The translations under genes were made by a program, and so were the position numbers. Shown in pieces: positions 15,365-23,881 of a stretch of DNA of 64,000 bases (its first letter is position 1; the number at the start of each line of letters is the position of its first letter). A model generated the notes under the pieces. It was not told where the DNA came from and searched no databases. It saw only the letters and a program-made list of their open reading frames with translations. The stretch comes from Acidobacteriota bacterium (lineage in GTDB: Bacteria; Acidobacteriota; Thermoanaerobaculia; Multivoradales; JBCCEF01). The stretch spans positions 62,001 through 126,000 of the forward strand of contig JBCCHV010000010.1 in the NCBI GenBank assembly GCA_039028635.1, given 5' to 3'.

Positions 15365-16792
15365 ATGAATACGACTCCGAAGACTCCCCCTGTCCGCAGT
15401 TCGCGTCTCCGCCGCGCTTGGCTGTTCATGCGCCAGGCCATCGCCGGCACGCAAGAAGACTTCACCACCGGAAGTCTCGGCCGAGCCATCGGTTTGCTCG
15501 CCGTTCCGATGGTTCTCGAGATGTCGATGGAGTCGGTGTTCGCCGTCGTCGACATCTTTTTCGTCGCCCGCCTGGGAGCGGACGCCGTCGCCACCGTCGG
15601 CCTGACCGAATCGGTCCTGACCCTGGTGTTCGCCGTCGCCATCGGCCTCAGCATGTCGACCACCGCGGTGGTGGCGCGCCGCATCGGAGAAAAGGACCCC
15701 GAAAAGGCATCACTGACCGCGGTCCAGGCGATTCTGGTCGGAATCGCCGTCAGCTTCGTGGTGGGCGTGATCGGAATTCTGTTCGCGCCACGCATCCTCG
15801 GCGTCATGGGTGCCAGCGACTCGGTGATCGCGGGCGGCACCACCTACACCAGCATCATGACCGGCGGCTCCATCACCATCGTGCTGCTGTTCTTGATCAA
15901 CGCCATCTTTCGCGGCGCCGGCGATGCCGCCATCGCGATGCGATCCCTTTGGCTGGCGAACGGCATCAACCTGATCCTGGATCCTTGCCTGATCTTCGGC
16001 CTCGGGCCGTTTCCGGAGCTCGGGCTGGCCGGTGCGGCGATCGCCACCAACATCGGGCGCGGCGTCGGTGTGACCTACCAGCTCTACATGCTGTTTCGCC
16101 CCGGCGGACGGATCACCGTCTCCCGCCGCCACCTGCGTTTCGATCCCGAGGTCACCTGGCGTCTGCTCAAGGTCTCCTTCGGCGGCATCATGCAGTTCCT
16201 GATCGCCACCTCGAGCTGGATCGGCCTGGTGCGCATCCTGTCCCTCTTCGGCAGCTCGGCGCTGGCCGGCTACACCATCGCCATCCGAGTCGTCATCTTC
16301 GCCCTGTTGCCCTCCTGGGGTCTCGGCAATGCGGCGGCAACGCTGGTGGGACAGAACCTCGGGGCCGGCAAACCGGAGCGCGCCGAGCGCGCCGTCTGGT
16401 TGACGGGCTTCTACAACATGGCGTTCCTCGGCTCCCTGGGGCTGATCTTCATCTTCTTCGCCGAGGCCGTCGTGTCGCTGTTCACCAGCGAGGCGGCAGT
16501 GCTGCCGATCGCCGCCGACTGCTTGCGGGTGATGGCCTACGGCTACGCCTTCTACGCCTTCGGCATGGTCATCGTGCAGGCCTTCAACGGTGCCGGCGAC
16601 ACCAACACGCCGACGGTGATCAACTTCTTCTGCTATTGGATGCTGCAGATTCCCCTCGCCTACGTGCTGGCGCGAGTCGCGGGCTTCGAGGAGCGCGGCG
16701 TCTTCCTGGCAATTCTGATCGCCGAAGTGTTGTTGACCATCACGGGCCTGCTGGTGTTCCGCCTCGGACGCTGGAAAACGAGGCAGGTTTAG
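15365..16792 (+). CDS. MATE family efflux transporter
   Basis: 475 residues from the ATG at 15365, about 12 hydrophobic segments, the normal MATE size. The N-terminal half starts after a ~35-residue basic head with GSLGRAIGLLAVPMVLEMSM and VVDIFFVARLGADAVATVGL. The second half contains GYTIAIRVV and NLGAGKPERAERAVW, matching the inverted repeat of the family. It would export cationic organic compounds using Na+ or H+. The substrate cannot be predicted. No obvious ribosome site precedes this start, so the N-terminus is moderately certain. Confidence 0.9.
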   Translation: MNTTPKTPPVRSSRLRRAWLFMRQAIAGTQEDFTTGSLGRAIGLLAVPMVLEMSMESVFAVVDIFFVARLGADAVATVGLTESVLTLVFAVAIGLSMSTTAVVARRIGEKDPEKASLTAVQAILVGIAVSFVVGVIGILFAPRILGVMGASDSVIAGGTTYTSIMTGGSITIVLLFLINAIFRGAGDAAIAMRSLWLANGINLILDPCLIFGLGPFPELGLAGAAIATNIGRGVGVTYQLYMLFRPGGRITVSRRHLRFDPEVTWRLLKVSFGGIMQFLIATSSWIGLVRILSLFGSSALAGYTIAIRVVIFALLPSWGLGNAAATLVGQNLGAGKPERAERAVWLTGFYNMAFLGSLGLIFIFFAEAVVSLFTSEAAVLPIAADCLRVMAYGYAFYAFGMVIVQAFNGAGDTNTPTVINFFCYWMLQIPLAYVLARVAGFEERGVFLAILIAEVLLTITGLLVFRLGRWKTRQV

Positions 16793-16911
16793 GAACGCGG
16801 GAAGAAAAGACCGAGAACCGGTAGACTCCTGCGAATGGGGTCTGCCCGGCCCATCAGCGGCCGGCCCCGAGCCGGACGGGCAACTTCAACTCCCCAGGGG
16901 AGAAGAGCACG

Positions 16912-18195
16912 ATGGGATTCTTCGATCGCTGGTTCCGCCGCGACCCGGAAGCGACCCTCGCCACCGCCGAGGAGCTCCTGGAGCGTGGCAACCTGCTGCG
17001 CGCGCGCCAGCTCGCCGAGGGCTTGCAAGCGAGCCACGGGGGTTCGGTGCGGGAACGCGCCCAAACGATCACTCGCAAGGCGCGGCGAGCGATGCTCGAG
17101 TCCACCCTCGAGAACGCCACCCTGGCCGAAGAGCAGGGCCAGCTCGTCGAGGCCGGTGACTGGCTGCGATCGGCCCTCGAGCACGCCATCGGCACCGACC
17201 GGGAAGACGCCGTGAGGGAGCAGCTCGCGCGCGTCGCCCGCAAGCAGGCGGCGGCCCCGGAGTTCGTGCTCGAGCCGGAGATTCCGAGTGCCCACGATCC
17301 CGGCGATCCGCACGGCGATGGGTTCGACGCCGACACCCTCTTCGCCACCTGGGTCGACTCCCTGGCACCGCAAGCCGCCCAGCGCTACGCCCACCGCGAG
17401 AGCGCGTTTCGTGAAGCCGTCGTCGACGTCAACGAGGGCAACCCGGAAGCCGCCCTCGAGGCCTTCAACGCGCTGATCGAGGAAACCCCCGGCGACCCGA
17501 TCCTGCATTTCGAGCGCGGCCGAGCCCGGCTAGTGGCCGGTGAGCCGCTGGCCGCCCGCGAAGACTTCGAGATCGCCTGGGAAGGTCTCGGGTCAGAAAC
17601 CCTGGACCGCGCCGACGAGCTCTCCGTACCCCGCCTGTGGGCCGAGGCCAGCCTCGAAGCCGGGGAGCCGGAAGCCATGGTCGAGCGTTTCTCGGACCCC
17701 TTGCTCGAAGAACCCACCGCCGGCGGCGCGGTGATCGCGGAGCTCTTCGGATTCGCTCTCCTCAACACCGAGCGCTACGCCGACGCCCAGCGGGTGCTCA
17801 CCGCCGCAGCGCACCACTTCCCGAGGGTTCAGGCCTTTCCCTATCTTCTGGCGCGCGCCCACGAAGCCCTTGGACAGCCGGACGACGCCATCGACTGCCT
17901 GGAAGTGGCCATCGCTCCGAGCTGCGCCTCCGGCAATTGCTCCCGGCCGCCCCTTCACCTCCCTTCCCTGCGCGCTCTGGCGCGACTACAGCTTCAGCAA
18001 GAACCCCCCAATATCGAGCGCGCCGGCGAGCTCCTGACCTTCCTGTCGGCCGCAAAGCAGGGGCAGCTCGGCGAATCGGACCTACGGCTGGTGGCTCGCT
18101 ACGAAGAAGCCGCCGGCAATCCGGAAGCGGCCAAGAAGGCGATTTCGGCGGCCGAGTACGTCGCCGCCCAGACGGCGATCGACGACGAAATCTGA
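16912..18195 (+). CDS. TPR-repeat protein
   Basis: 427 residues, cytoplasmic by appearance (no signal peptide, no membrane segment). The start has AGGGGAGAAG upstream. Several helical repeat units of about 34 residues are visible, such as FREAVVDVNEGNPEAALEAF, LHFERGRARLVAGEPLAARE and FPYLLARAHEALGQPDDAID. A basic/aromatic N-terminus (MGFFDRWFRRDPE) could mediate membrane or partner contact. TPR proteins are scaffolds; no partner is evident. About 120 bases separate it from the lipoprotein gene that follows. Confidence 0.82.
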   Translation: MGFFDRWFRRDPEATLATAEELLERGNLLRARQLAEGLQASHGGSVRERAQTITRKARRAMLESTLENATLAEEQGQLVEAGDWLRSALEHAIGTDREDAVREQLARVARKQAAAPEFVLEPEIPSAHDPGDPHGDGFDADTLFATWVDSLAPQAAQRYAHRESAFREAVVDVNEGNPEAALEAFNALIEETPGDPILHFERGRARLVAGEPLAAREDFEIAWEGLGSETLDRADELSVPRLWAEASLEAGEPEAMVERFSDPLLEEPTAGGAVIAELFGFALLNTERYADAQRVLTAAAHHFPRVQAFPYLLARAHEALGQPDDAIDCLEVAIAPSCASGNCSRPPLHLPSLRALARLQLQQEPPNIERAGELLTFLSAAKQGQLGESDLRLVARYEEAAGNPEAAKKAISAAEYVAAQTAIDDEI

Positions 18196-18318
18196 GCCGC
18201 CGGCCAGCCCAGCCCGAATCACAGCCGGTCCTCCTCGAGCGTCCTTTCAGCGAGCCGAGCCTTCGCCTCGGCCGCACCAGGAACGCTCGTTTGGCCCTTG
18301 GGCCAGGGAGGACTGTCC

Positions 18319-19677
18319 ATGCTTTCGATTTTCCGATTTCGCTTCGCCGGACTGCTCGCCGGCGCCGCCCTCTTCGCCGCCTGTGGCTCGACCACCGCGC
18401 TGCGGGGAGAAGGCCTCAAGATTCTCTACCCGTCGGAGTTCGAAACCGTTTCGAACCACCAGATGGTGGAGTTCCGATTCCGCCTCGGGGACCGCTTCAC
18501 CCTCGGCGCGAAGGGTCTCCACGTCGAGGTGTCTCGCGGCAACTCCTACATCCCCCTCGTCCTCGAAGAGACCAAACCCTGGCGCGACGGCTATGCCCGC
18601 GCCCGCTGGCGGGTCGAGGGCGCCGAGCCCGGTGAATGGCGAGTCACCGTCACCGGTCGCCGCGGAGGCCACGAGGAGCGCGACTCGGTGCCCTTTTTCT
18701 TGCATGCGGCACCGGTGATCGAACGCATCTCGATCGTCTCCATCCAGCAGGTGGGTAGGTCTGTCGAGGTCGAGTTCCGGGCCCATGTCGACACTCCGTC
18801 GGGCCTGCCCGTCGAGCGCTACACCTGGCACTCCGGCGATGGTACTCCGGTGGTCGAGACGAAAGAGCCCCGCTGGCGCCACCGCTACGTCCGGCGAGCC
18901 GACTCCTACAACCTCGAGGTCGACGCTTTCGATGGCCTCGGCGGCACTGACAAGATCCTCCGTCCGATCAAATTCGCCGGCAAAGGCCCACAGCAGGGCA
19001 ACCTCGAAGAGGACGAGAAGTGCGGCTGCACCCGGCTCACCATCCGGGCCACCGCGGGCGAGTGGAGCGGCAACTACTGCGGCAACCCACCGGGCGTCCC
19101 CGGTTGTGAAGCGGTGATCGACGGAACGTGCCCGGGCAACGCGTTTCGCTGTCCCTTGGGGGTCATTTCTGAGAACGGCGAACTACGCTTTGGTTTCGAG
19201 CCAAGCGCTGCACTGTCGGCAGACACGGACGACCTCAGTGAGTGCTCGGCGGGCCAGTACGTCCAGTCCACCTACGTCGATGATGGAGTCACGGTAACCA
19301 ATCCGCTGACCAGCACCACACCCCCTGGCGGCAGTGACGTCACCATCGGATCGCTCACCATCGCGACCGTCGCCAACGGGGCCCGGGCACCAGCTTTCGG
19401 CGCCACTCAAAGCAGCAAACCACTCTTCGGAGCCGACAACTACACTTCGGCGAGCACGGTCTGGCGGGCCAGCCTTCAGACCCTTCGCTGGTACGACGCT
19501 CCCGGAGGCGCGACCGGCCAGGACTCCGGCACTATCGAGAACGACTTCATCAGTTTCGTCAACGGCAATGACGGCAGCTGCTGGTGCCGCTTCAAGGTCG
19601 AAGCCGCCTGGACCAAGGGCAACGCCGCCACCGGTGCCGCCACCCTCGAAGACGGTTCCAACTGCGTCGTGAACTGA
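18319..19677 (+). CDS. Lipoprotein with PKD-like domain, unknown function
   Basis: 452 residues from the ATG at 18319 (AGGGAGGA 6-7 bases upstream). The N-terminus ends in a lipobox (LFAAC followed by G), so the protein is probably lipid-anchored. Residues about 40-130 form a beta-rich domain. Residues about 140-215 resemble a PKD/Ig-like domain (ERYTWHSGDGTP, then DSYNLEVDAFDGLGG). The last ~230 residues are Cys-, Gly-, Ser- and Thr-rich, with CGCTRLTIRATAGEWSGNYC near their start and CWCRF near the end. I cannot assign a function. A textbook terminator follows. Confidence 0.75.
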   Translation: MLSIFRFRFAGLLAGAALFAACGSTTALRGEGLKILYPSEFETVSNHQMVEFRFRLGDRFTLGAKGLHVEVSRGNSYIPLVLEETKPWRDGYARARWRVEGAEPGEWRVTVTGRRGGHEERDSVPFFLHAAPVIERISIVSIQQVGRSVEVEFRAHVDTPSGLPVERYTWHSGDGTPVVETKEPRWRHRYVRRADSYNLEVDAFDGLGGTDKILRPIKFAGKGPQQGNLEEDEKCGCTRLTIRATAGEWSGNYCGNPPGVPGCEAVIDGTCPGNAFRCPLGVISENGELRFGFEPSAALSADTDDLSECSAGQYVQSTYVDDGVTVTNPLTSTTPPGGSDVTIGSLTIATVANGARAPAFGATQSSKPLFGADNYTSASTVWRASLQTLRWYDAPGGATGQDSGTIENDFISFVNGNDGSCWCRFKVEAAWTKGNAATGAATLEDGSNCVVN

Positions 19678-19726
19678 ATCGGCTCATCGTCCCGGTCGCC
19701 GCCGGGGGCGGCTCCAAGACTCCACC

Positions 19727-19752
19727 AGCCCCGCGATTCGCGGGGCTTTTTC
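19727..19752 (+). terminator. Intrinsic terminator
   Basis: AGCCCCGCG (19727-19735) and CGCGGGGCT (19739-19747) pair perfectly around a 3-base loop and are followed by a T-run to 19751. It ends the transcript of the PKD-like lipoprotein. Confidence 0.92.
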
Positions 19753-19904
19753 GTGCGCAAAAGAAATCGGAAGGTTTTTCGAAGCTTCCTCGCAGGGCGA
19801 GTGGGGGCGACCCAGGACACGGTGAGGAGCGCTGGAGCTACCCCTCCAGTTGCTGACCAACCGTGCGGCGTCCTCGCCGACGCCGGCAGAAAGGAGTGCC
19901 CTCG

Positions 19905-22900
19905 ATGCCGCGCAGTTTCGCCTCCATCCTCCTCGCAGGCCTATGCTTTCTCCTGACTCCCGCAGCCCGTGGACAGATCCCCGACGACGTCGATCCATGG
20001 CGCCGCTGGGAGACCGTGATCACCAGCTCCACCGACTTCACCCAAGGCGGTGGCAATCCGTACCGAGACCTCGTCCTTCAAATCGAGTTCCGACAGCGCC
20101 ACGGAACCCAGGCCTTCGTCCAAGACGCGTTCTGGACCGGCCCCTCGTCGCCTCGGGACTTCAAGGTTCGAACCATGTTGCCACCGGGCACTTGGGACTG
20201 GATGGTCGTCGGCTGTACCGGTACGACGGGAGGACAGAGCTGCGCCAGCGGAGTGTCGTGGACTCCCGCCTCGGGAACCATCCAGGTCGACCCGGACCCC
20301 ACACCACCTTCCACCACCGTTCGCCTCTACCAACGCGGCGCTCTCAAGCAGCTCGGCGTGATCGGCCCGGGGTCCCAGCGCTTCACGGATCTCTGGTACG
20401 ACGACGGCACCAATTTCTTCTGGGCTGGCGACACGGCCTGGACCGCTCCAGCCCGAACCATCGATGCCGGCCTGCCCTCGGGCCTGTGGAGCTCCTACCT
20501 CGCCACGCGCCGGCAACAGAGCTTCACCACCATCCTCATCGCTCCGTCGGTCGCCTGGCAGCCGCAGTCTCCCCAGACCTGGCCGGCTCTGCCGACCGCC
20601 GTCAGCTTTTCCTTCGATCAGATCCCTGGCTGTGCCGGCCAGCCGATACCCAACGCTTGCTCGACACCGGTCGAGGGCTACTGGCGGGATTTCGACGCCA
20701 TGATCCAGGAAGCCAATGACCAAGACCTCTTGGTGACGATTGTTGGATTGATCGATCCGGTGGGTTTGGGAGCGAACGGTACCTATCCGGAGATGGCCCA
20801 CGCCCGAGCCTTCGCCCGCTACCTCGCCGCTCGCCTGGCCGGAAACCACGTGGTCTTCTCTCCAGGGTTCGACACCAAGGTCGGAGACCTGGTCTTCAAC
20901 TCACCCAGCGGTTCGAGCGCGATCACCGCCGGTGACTCCATGGACGCTGTCGGCCAGGAGCTCCGACGGGCGACGCCACGGCACCTGGTGACCAACCACC
21001 TCGCGGGCCGCAGCCCCTGCGAGGACTATCTGGCATTCGAATCATCGAGCTGGATGACCTTCTATCTCTTCCAAAGTGGCCACGCCAAGGGCAACGGACC
21101 CTTGGGTGGACTCTGTCCGGGCCGCAGTGCCGGTGAAAGTGCCTACCGCGGCGCCATCCGCCGAGCTCGAACGATGCCCCTTGTGCTGGCCGCTGAAAGC
21201 GACCCCGAGATGCCGGTCATCAACGGTGAAGGGCCCTACGACGGCCTCGAGTCGAGCCACTCCAGTCCGCCCAACATCCTTCCCGACACCCGCTACGGCG
21301 TGCGCCAGGCCGCCCATCTCAGTCTCCTTTCCGGAGCCACCGGATTCACCTACGGGGTCGACCGCATCTGGGCTTGGCACGATCCCGGGGCCTACTTTCA
21401 ACTGCCCTCGGCAAACGACATGAAGCGACTGTTCGAGCGCTTCACATCCTTCGCCTCGAACGGCGAATTCATCCCCCTCCAGCCCAACCACCAGTGGATC
21501 GTCGGCCAGGGCTCCGGAACCCCTGACGAGCTCCGCAAAGTGCTCGCCACCTACGGCAGCGACCTGGTGGTCGCCTATCTGCCGAGCGATCCAGCCTCGT
21601 CCGAAATCACCATTTCGAACCAGGGAATCTCCGATCTCTCGTGCGACTCGGGCACGTGGACCATCACTTGGCTCGATCCGCGCAGCAATGCTCTCAACAT
21701 TCCCGTCCATTGCTCCTCGACACAAGGCGGCACCGCCGTCACCTTGACCAAGCCTGGAACGGCTTTCTGCAACCTTGCAAACGCCAATTGCGACTGGCTG
21801 TTGACGATCGAGCGCAACGACCCGGGCTCGGGCGGCGGAGGTCAGCAAGGCTCCCCGCTGGAGGCCCGGGACGACCACTGGACCGCGGTCGGCGGTCTTG
21901 TCGCGCGCCCCGGCGAGAACCTTCGCTTGCCGACCAGCATCCTCGACAACGACCAGCCGCCGGGCGGCGTCTGGACCCTGGGAATCGAGCCAACGGGAAG
22001 CACCGCAGGAACCGTCCAAGCCTGCGGCACCGGAACGTCCGGTGTCAGCCTCTGCTACACGCCACCGGCCGCCGGATTTTCGGGAGAGGACACCTTCCGC
22101 TACACCATCGGTCCGGACGGCGAGATCTCGCCGACCGCGAGCGCCCTGATCACGGTCCTGGTCGAAGCGACGCGGCCCCCGATCGCCGGCGACGATGAGA
22201 TCTCGATTCCGGCCGGAGCCACCTCTTGGGTCATCCCCGACTCGCTGTTGCTGACCAATGACTCGGATCCGGACGGCCAGCCTCTGGCCGTCTGCGGACA
22301 GAGCTACGAGTACGGCTTCGGAACTCTGGTCCGCGAAGCCGACTCCTTCGTCTACACCCCGGGTTCCCTCTTTCCTATCGCCGGAAGCGACGCCTTTCAG
22401 TACACGATTTGTGACGAATCCGACATGACCGCCGAAGCCTGGGTCCGTCTCTCCACCCCAGCTTCCCAACCGGTGGTCTTCGAAGACGCCCTCGAGAGCG
22501 GAGATCTGGGCTCCTGGACCTCGACCTACGTTCCACAGGGCGGCTCGGTGGAGGCCAATGCCGAAGGAGCTCTCAACGGCGCCTTCGGACTCTCCGTAGA
22601 GAGCGAGCCCGGGACGACCTTCGCCTTCGCCCAGTCTTCAGCCCCCGAGGCCGAAGACCATCTACACCTCTTTCTTCAACTCGATGCCGTGGGCCTCGAC
22701 ATGGCCGAGGGCGACAGCTTCATCGTCGCCTCCGCTCTCGGACGGAACGGCAACGTCTTCGACCTGAGGATCTCCAGGCATCCCGGCGGCTTTCGACTCC
22801 GAACCTTCGCCTTCGGAGAAACCACTTCGAGCACCCCGTGGCACTTCATTCCCGACGGACCAGTGCCGCTGCGTCTCGAGTGGTGGGCAGCGAGCCATCC

Positions 22901-23714
22901 CGACGCCGAAGACGGCGGTCTCCGACTGTGGCTGGGGCACCAGCCGATCGGCCTGATGCTCGACCTCGACAACGCCGGCAAAGTCGTCGACACCCTGCGC
23001 GCCGGCATCGCCGGGGGTCTCGACTCCGGCACCAGCGGCCGGTTCGCTCTCGACACTTTTCGCTTGTGGAGAGGGAGCTGCAGCCGCACGCCGGTGTTCT
23101 TCGATGATCTCGAGTCGCAGAGCCTGAACGCCTGGAGCAGCACTCAGGTATCGAACGGTGGCCAGCTGCTGGTCAGCGCCCAAGCTGCCCTCGAGGGCGA
23201 CGCGGGCCTGGCGGTCGAAGCGGTCGCGGGATCGACCTTCGTGTTCGCCGCCAGCTCGGCACCGAGCGGCGAGAATCCCCTCGAGGTCTTCTTTCGAATC
23301 GATCCCAACAGCCTCGCCATGAACACTGGCAGCACCCACGGCGTCGCCGCCGCCATGACCGCGACCGGCGCCACCGCCTTCGACGTTCGACTCGGCCGAT
23401 CCGCCAGCGGCTATCGACTGCGCGCGATGGCGCGCGACGACAACGGAGGCGTCTTCTTGACTCCTTGGACTGCCATCGCCGACGCCGCCGTGACGGTGAG
23501 GATCGAGCACCAGACCGGCAGCACGCCAGGATCGTCCGACGGCTCACTGCGTTGGTGGATCGATGGCGTAGCCGCCGGAGTGATCCCCGATCTCGACAAC
23601 TCGCAGCGCTCGGTCGAAACCTTTCGGGTAGGTGTCGTCAGTGGCCTCGATCCCAGAAGCGTCGGAACCACCCACTTCGATGACGTTCGGATCTGGTCGC
23701 CAAGCTGTCCGTGA
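19905..23714 (+). CDS. Secreted multi-domain apiosidase-like (DUF5060/DUF4038) protein
   Basis: 1269 residues from the ATG at 19905 (AAGGAG 8 bases upstream), with a signal peptide (1-23). Domains by eye: a DUF5060-like beta sandwich (about 35-130, with FWTGPSSPRDFKVRTMLPPG), then a DUF4038/apiosidase-like (alpha/beta)8 domain (about 155-510) opening with RFTDLWYDDGTNFFWAGDTA. Next is a collagen-binding-like beta domain of the type that follows DUF4038 (about 535-610). Two cadherin/Ig-like repeats follow (about 665-860, with DNDQPPGGVW and TNDSDPDGQPL). At the end are two copies of a ~195-residue beta-sandwich beginning VVFEDALESGDLGSWTS and VFFDDLESQSLNAWSS. Relatives are glycosidases of plant or microbial polysaccharides, but the substrate and catalytic acids are unknown here. 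Confidence 0.82.
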   Translation: MPRSFASILLAGLCFLLTPAARGQIPDDVDPWRRWETVITSSTDFTQGGGNPYRDLVLQIEFRQRHGTQAFVQDAFWTGPSSPRDFKVRTMLPPGTWDWMVVGCTGTTGGQSCASGVSWTPASGTIQVDPDPTPPSTTVRLYQRGALKQLGVIGPGSQRFTDLWYDDGTNFFWAGDTAWTAPARTIDAGLPSGLWSSYLATRRQQSFTTILIAPSVAWQPQSPQTWPALPTAVSFSFDQIPGCAGQPIPNACSTPVEGYWRDFDAMIQEANDQDLLVTIVGLIDPVGLGANGTYPEMAHARAFARYLAARLAGNHVVFSPGFDTKVGDLVFNSPSGSSAITAGDSMDAVGQELRRATPRHLVTNHLAGRSPCEDYLAFESSSWMTFYLFQSGHAKGNGPLGGLCPGRSAGESAYRGAIRRARTMPLVLAAESDPEMPVINGEGPYDGLESSHSSPPNILPDTRYGVRQAAHLSLLSGATGFTYGVDRIWAWHDPGAYFQLPSANDMKRLFERFTSFASNGEFIPLQPNHQWIVGQGSGTPDELRKVLATYGSDLVVAYLPSDPASSEITISNQGISDLSCDSGTWTITWLDPRSNALNIPVHCSSTQGGTAVTLTKPGTAFCNLANANCDWLLTIERNDPGSGGGGQQGSPLEARDDHWTAVGGLVARPGENLRLPTSILDNDQPPGGVWTLGIEPTGSTAGTVQACGTGTSGVSLCYTPPAAGFSGEDTFRYTIGPDGEISPTASALITVLVEATRPPIAGDDEISIPAGATSWVIPDSLLLTNDSDPDGQPLAVCGQSYEYGFGTLVREADSFVYTPGSLFPIAGSDAFQYTICDESDMTAEAWVRLSTPASQPVVFEDALESGDLGSWTSTYVPQGGSVEANAEGALNGAFGLSVESEPGTTFAFAQSSAPEAEDHLHLFLQLDAVGLDMAEGDSFIVASALGRNGNVFDLRISRHPGGFRLRTFAFGETTSSTPWHFIPDGPVPLRLEWWAASHPDAEDGGLRLWLGHQPIGLMLDLDNAGKVVDTLRAGIAGGLDSGTSGRFALDTFRLWRGSCSRTPVFFDDLESQSLNAWSSTQVSNGGQLLVSAQAALEGDAGLAVEAVAGSTFVFAASSAPSGENPLEVFFRIDPNSLAMNTGSTHGVAAAMTATGATAFDVRLGRSASGYRLRAMARDDNGGVFLTPWTAIADAAVTVRIEHQTGSTPGSSDGSLRWWIDGVAAGVIPDLDNSQRSVETFRVGVVSGLDPRSVGTTHFDDVRIWSPSCP

Positions 23715-23821
23715 GCGCTTCGCCTGGAGGGCCGCCATTTTCCGCGGATCTCCCGTCGTCGCCAGAATTCGTTCAGGAAACCATGGCGGGATTCCGTTCC
23801 CCCCGACGTAAACCTCCATGA

Positions 23822-23876
23822 GCCCTCCCGGCCACCCGCGTCCTGCTCCCACGCGGGTGGGGGGCCCCGGGAGGGC
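23822..23876. terminator. Bidirectional two-tier hairpin between convergent genes
   Basis: Outer arms GCCCTCCCGG (23822-23831) and CCGGGAGGGC (23867-23876) pair perfectly. Inner arms ACCCGCGT (23834-23841) and ACGCGGGT (23851-23858) also pair. It lies between the apiosidase-like gene and the converging regulator gene and probably separates their transcripts; there is no T-run. Confidence 0.7.
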
Positions 23877-23881
23877 CGCCC

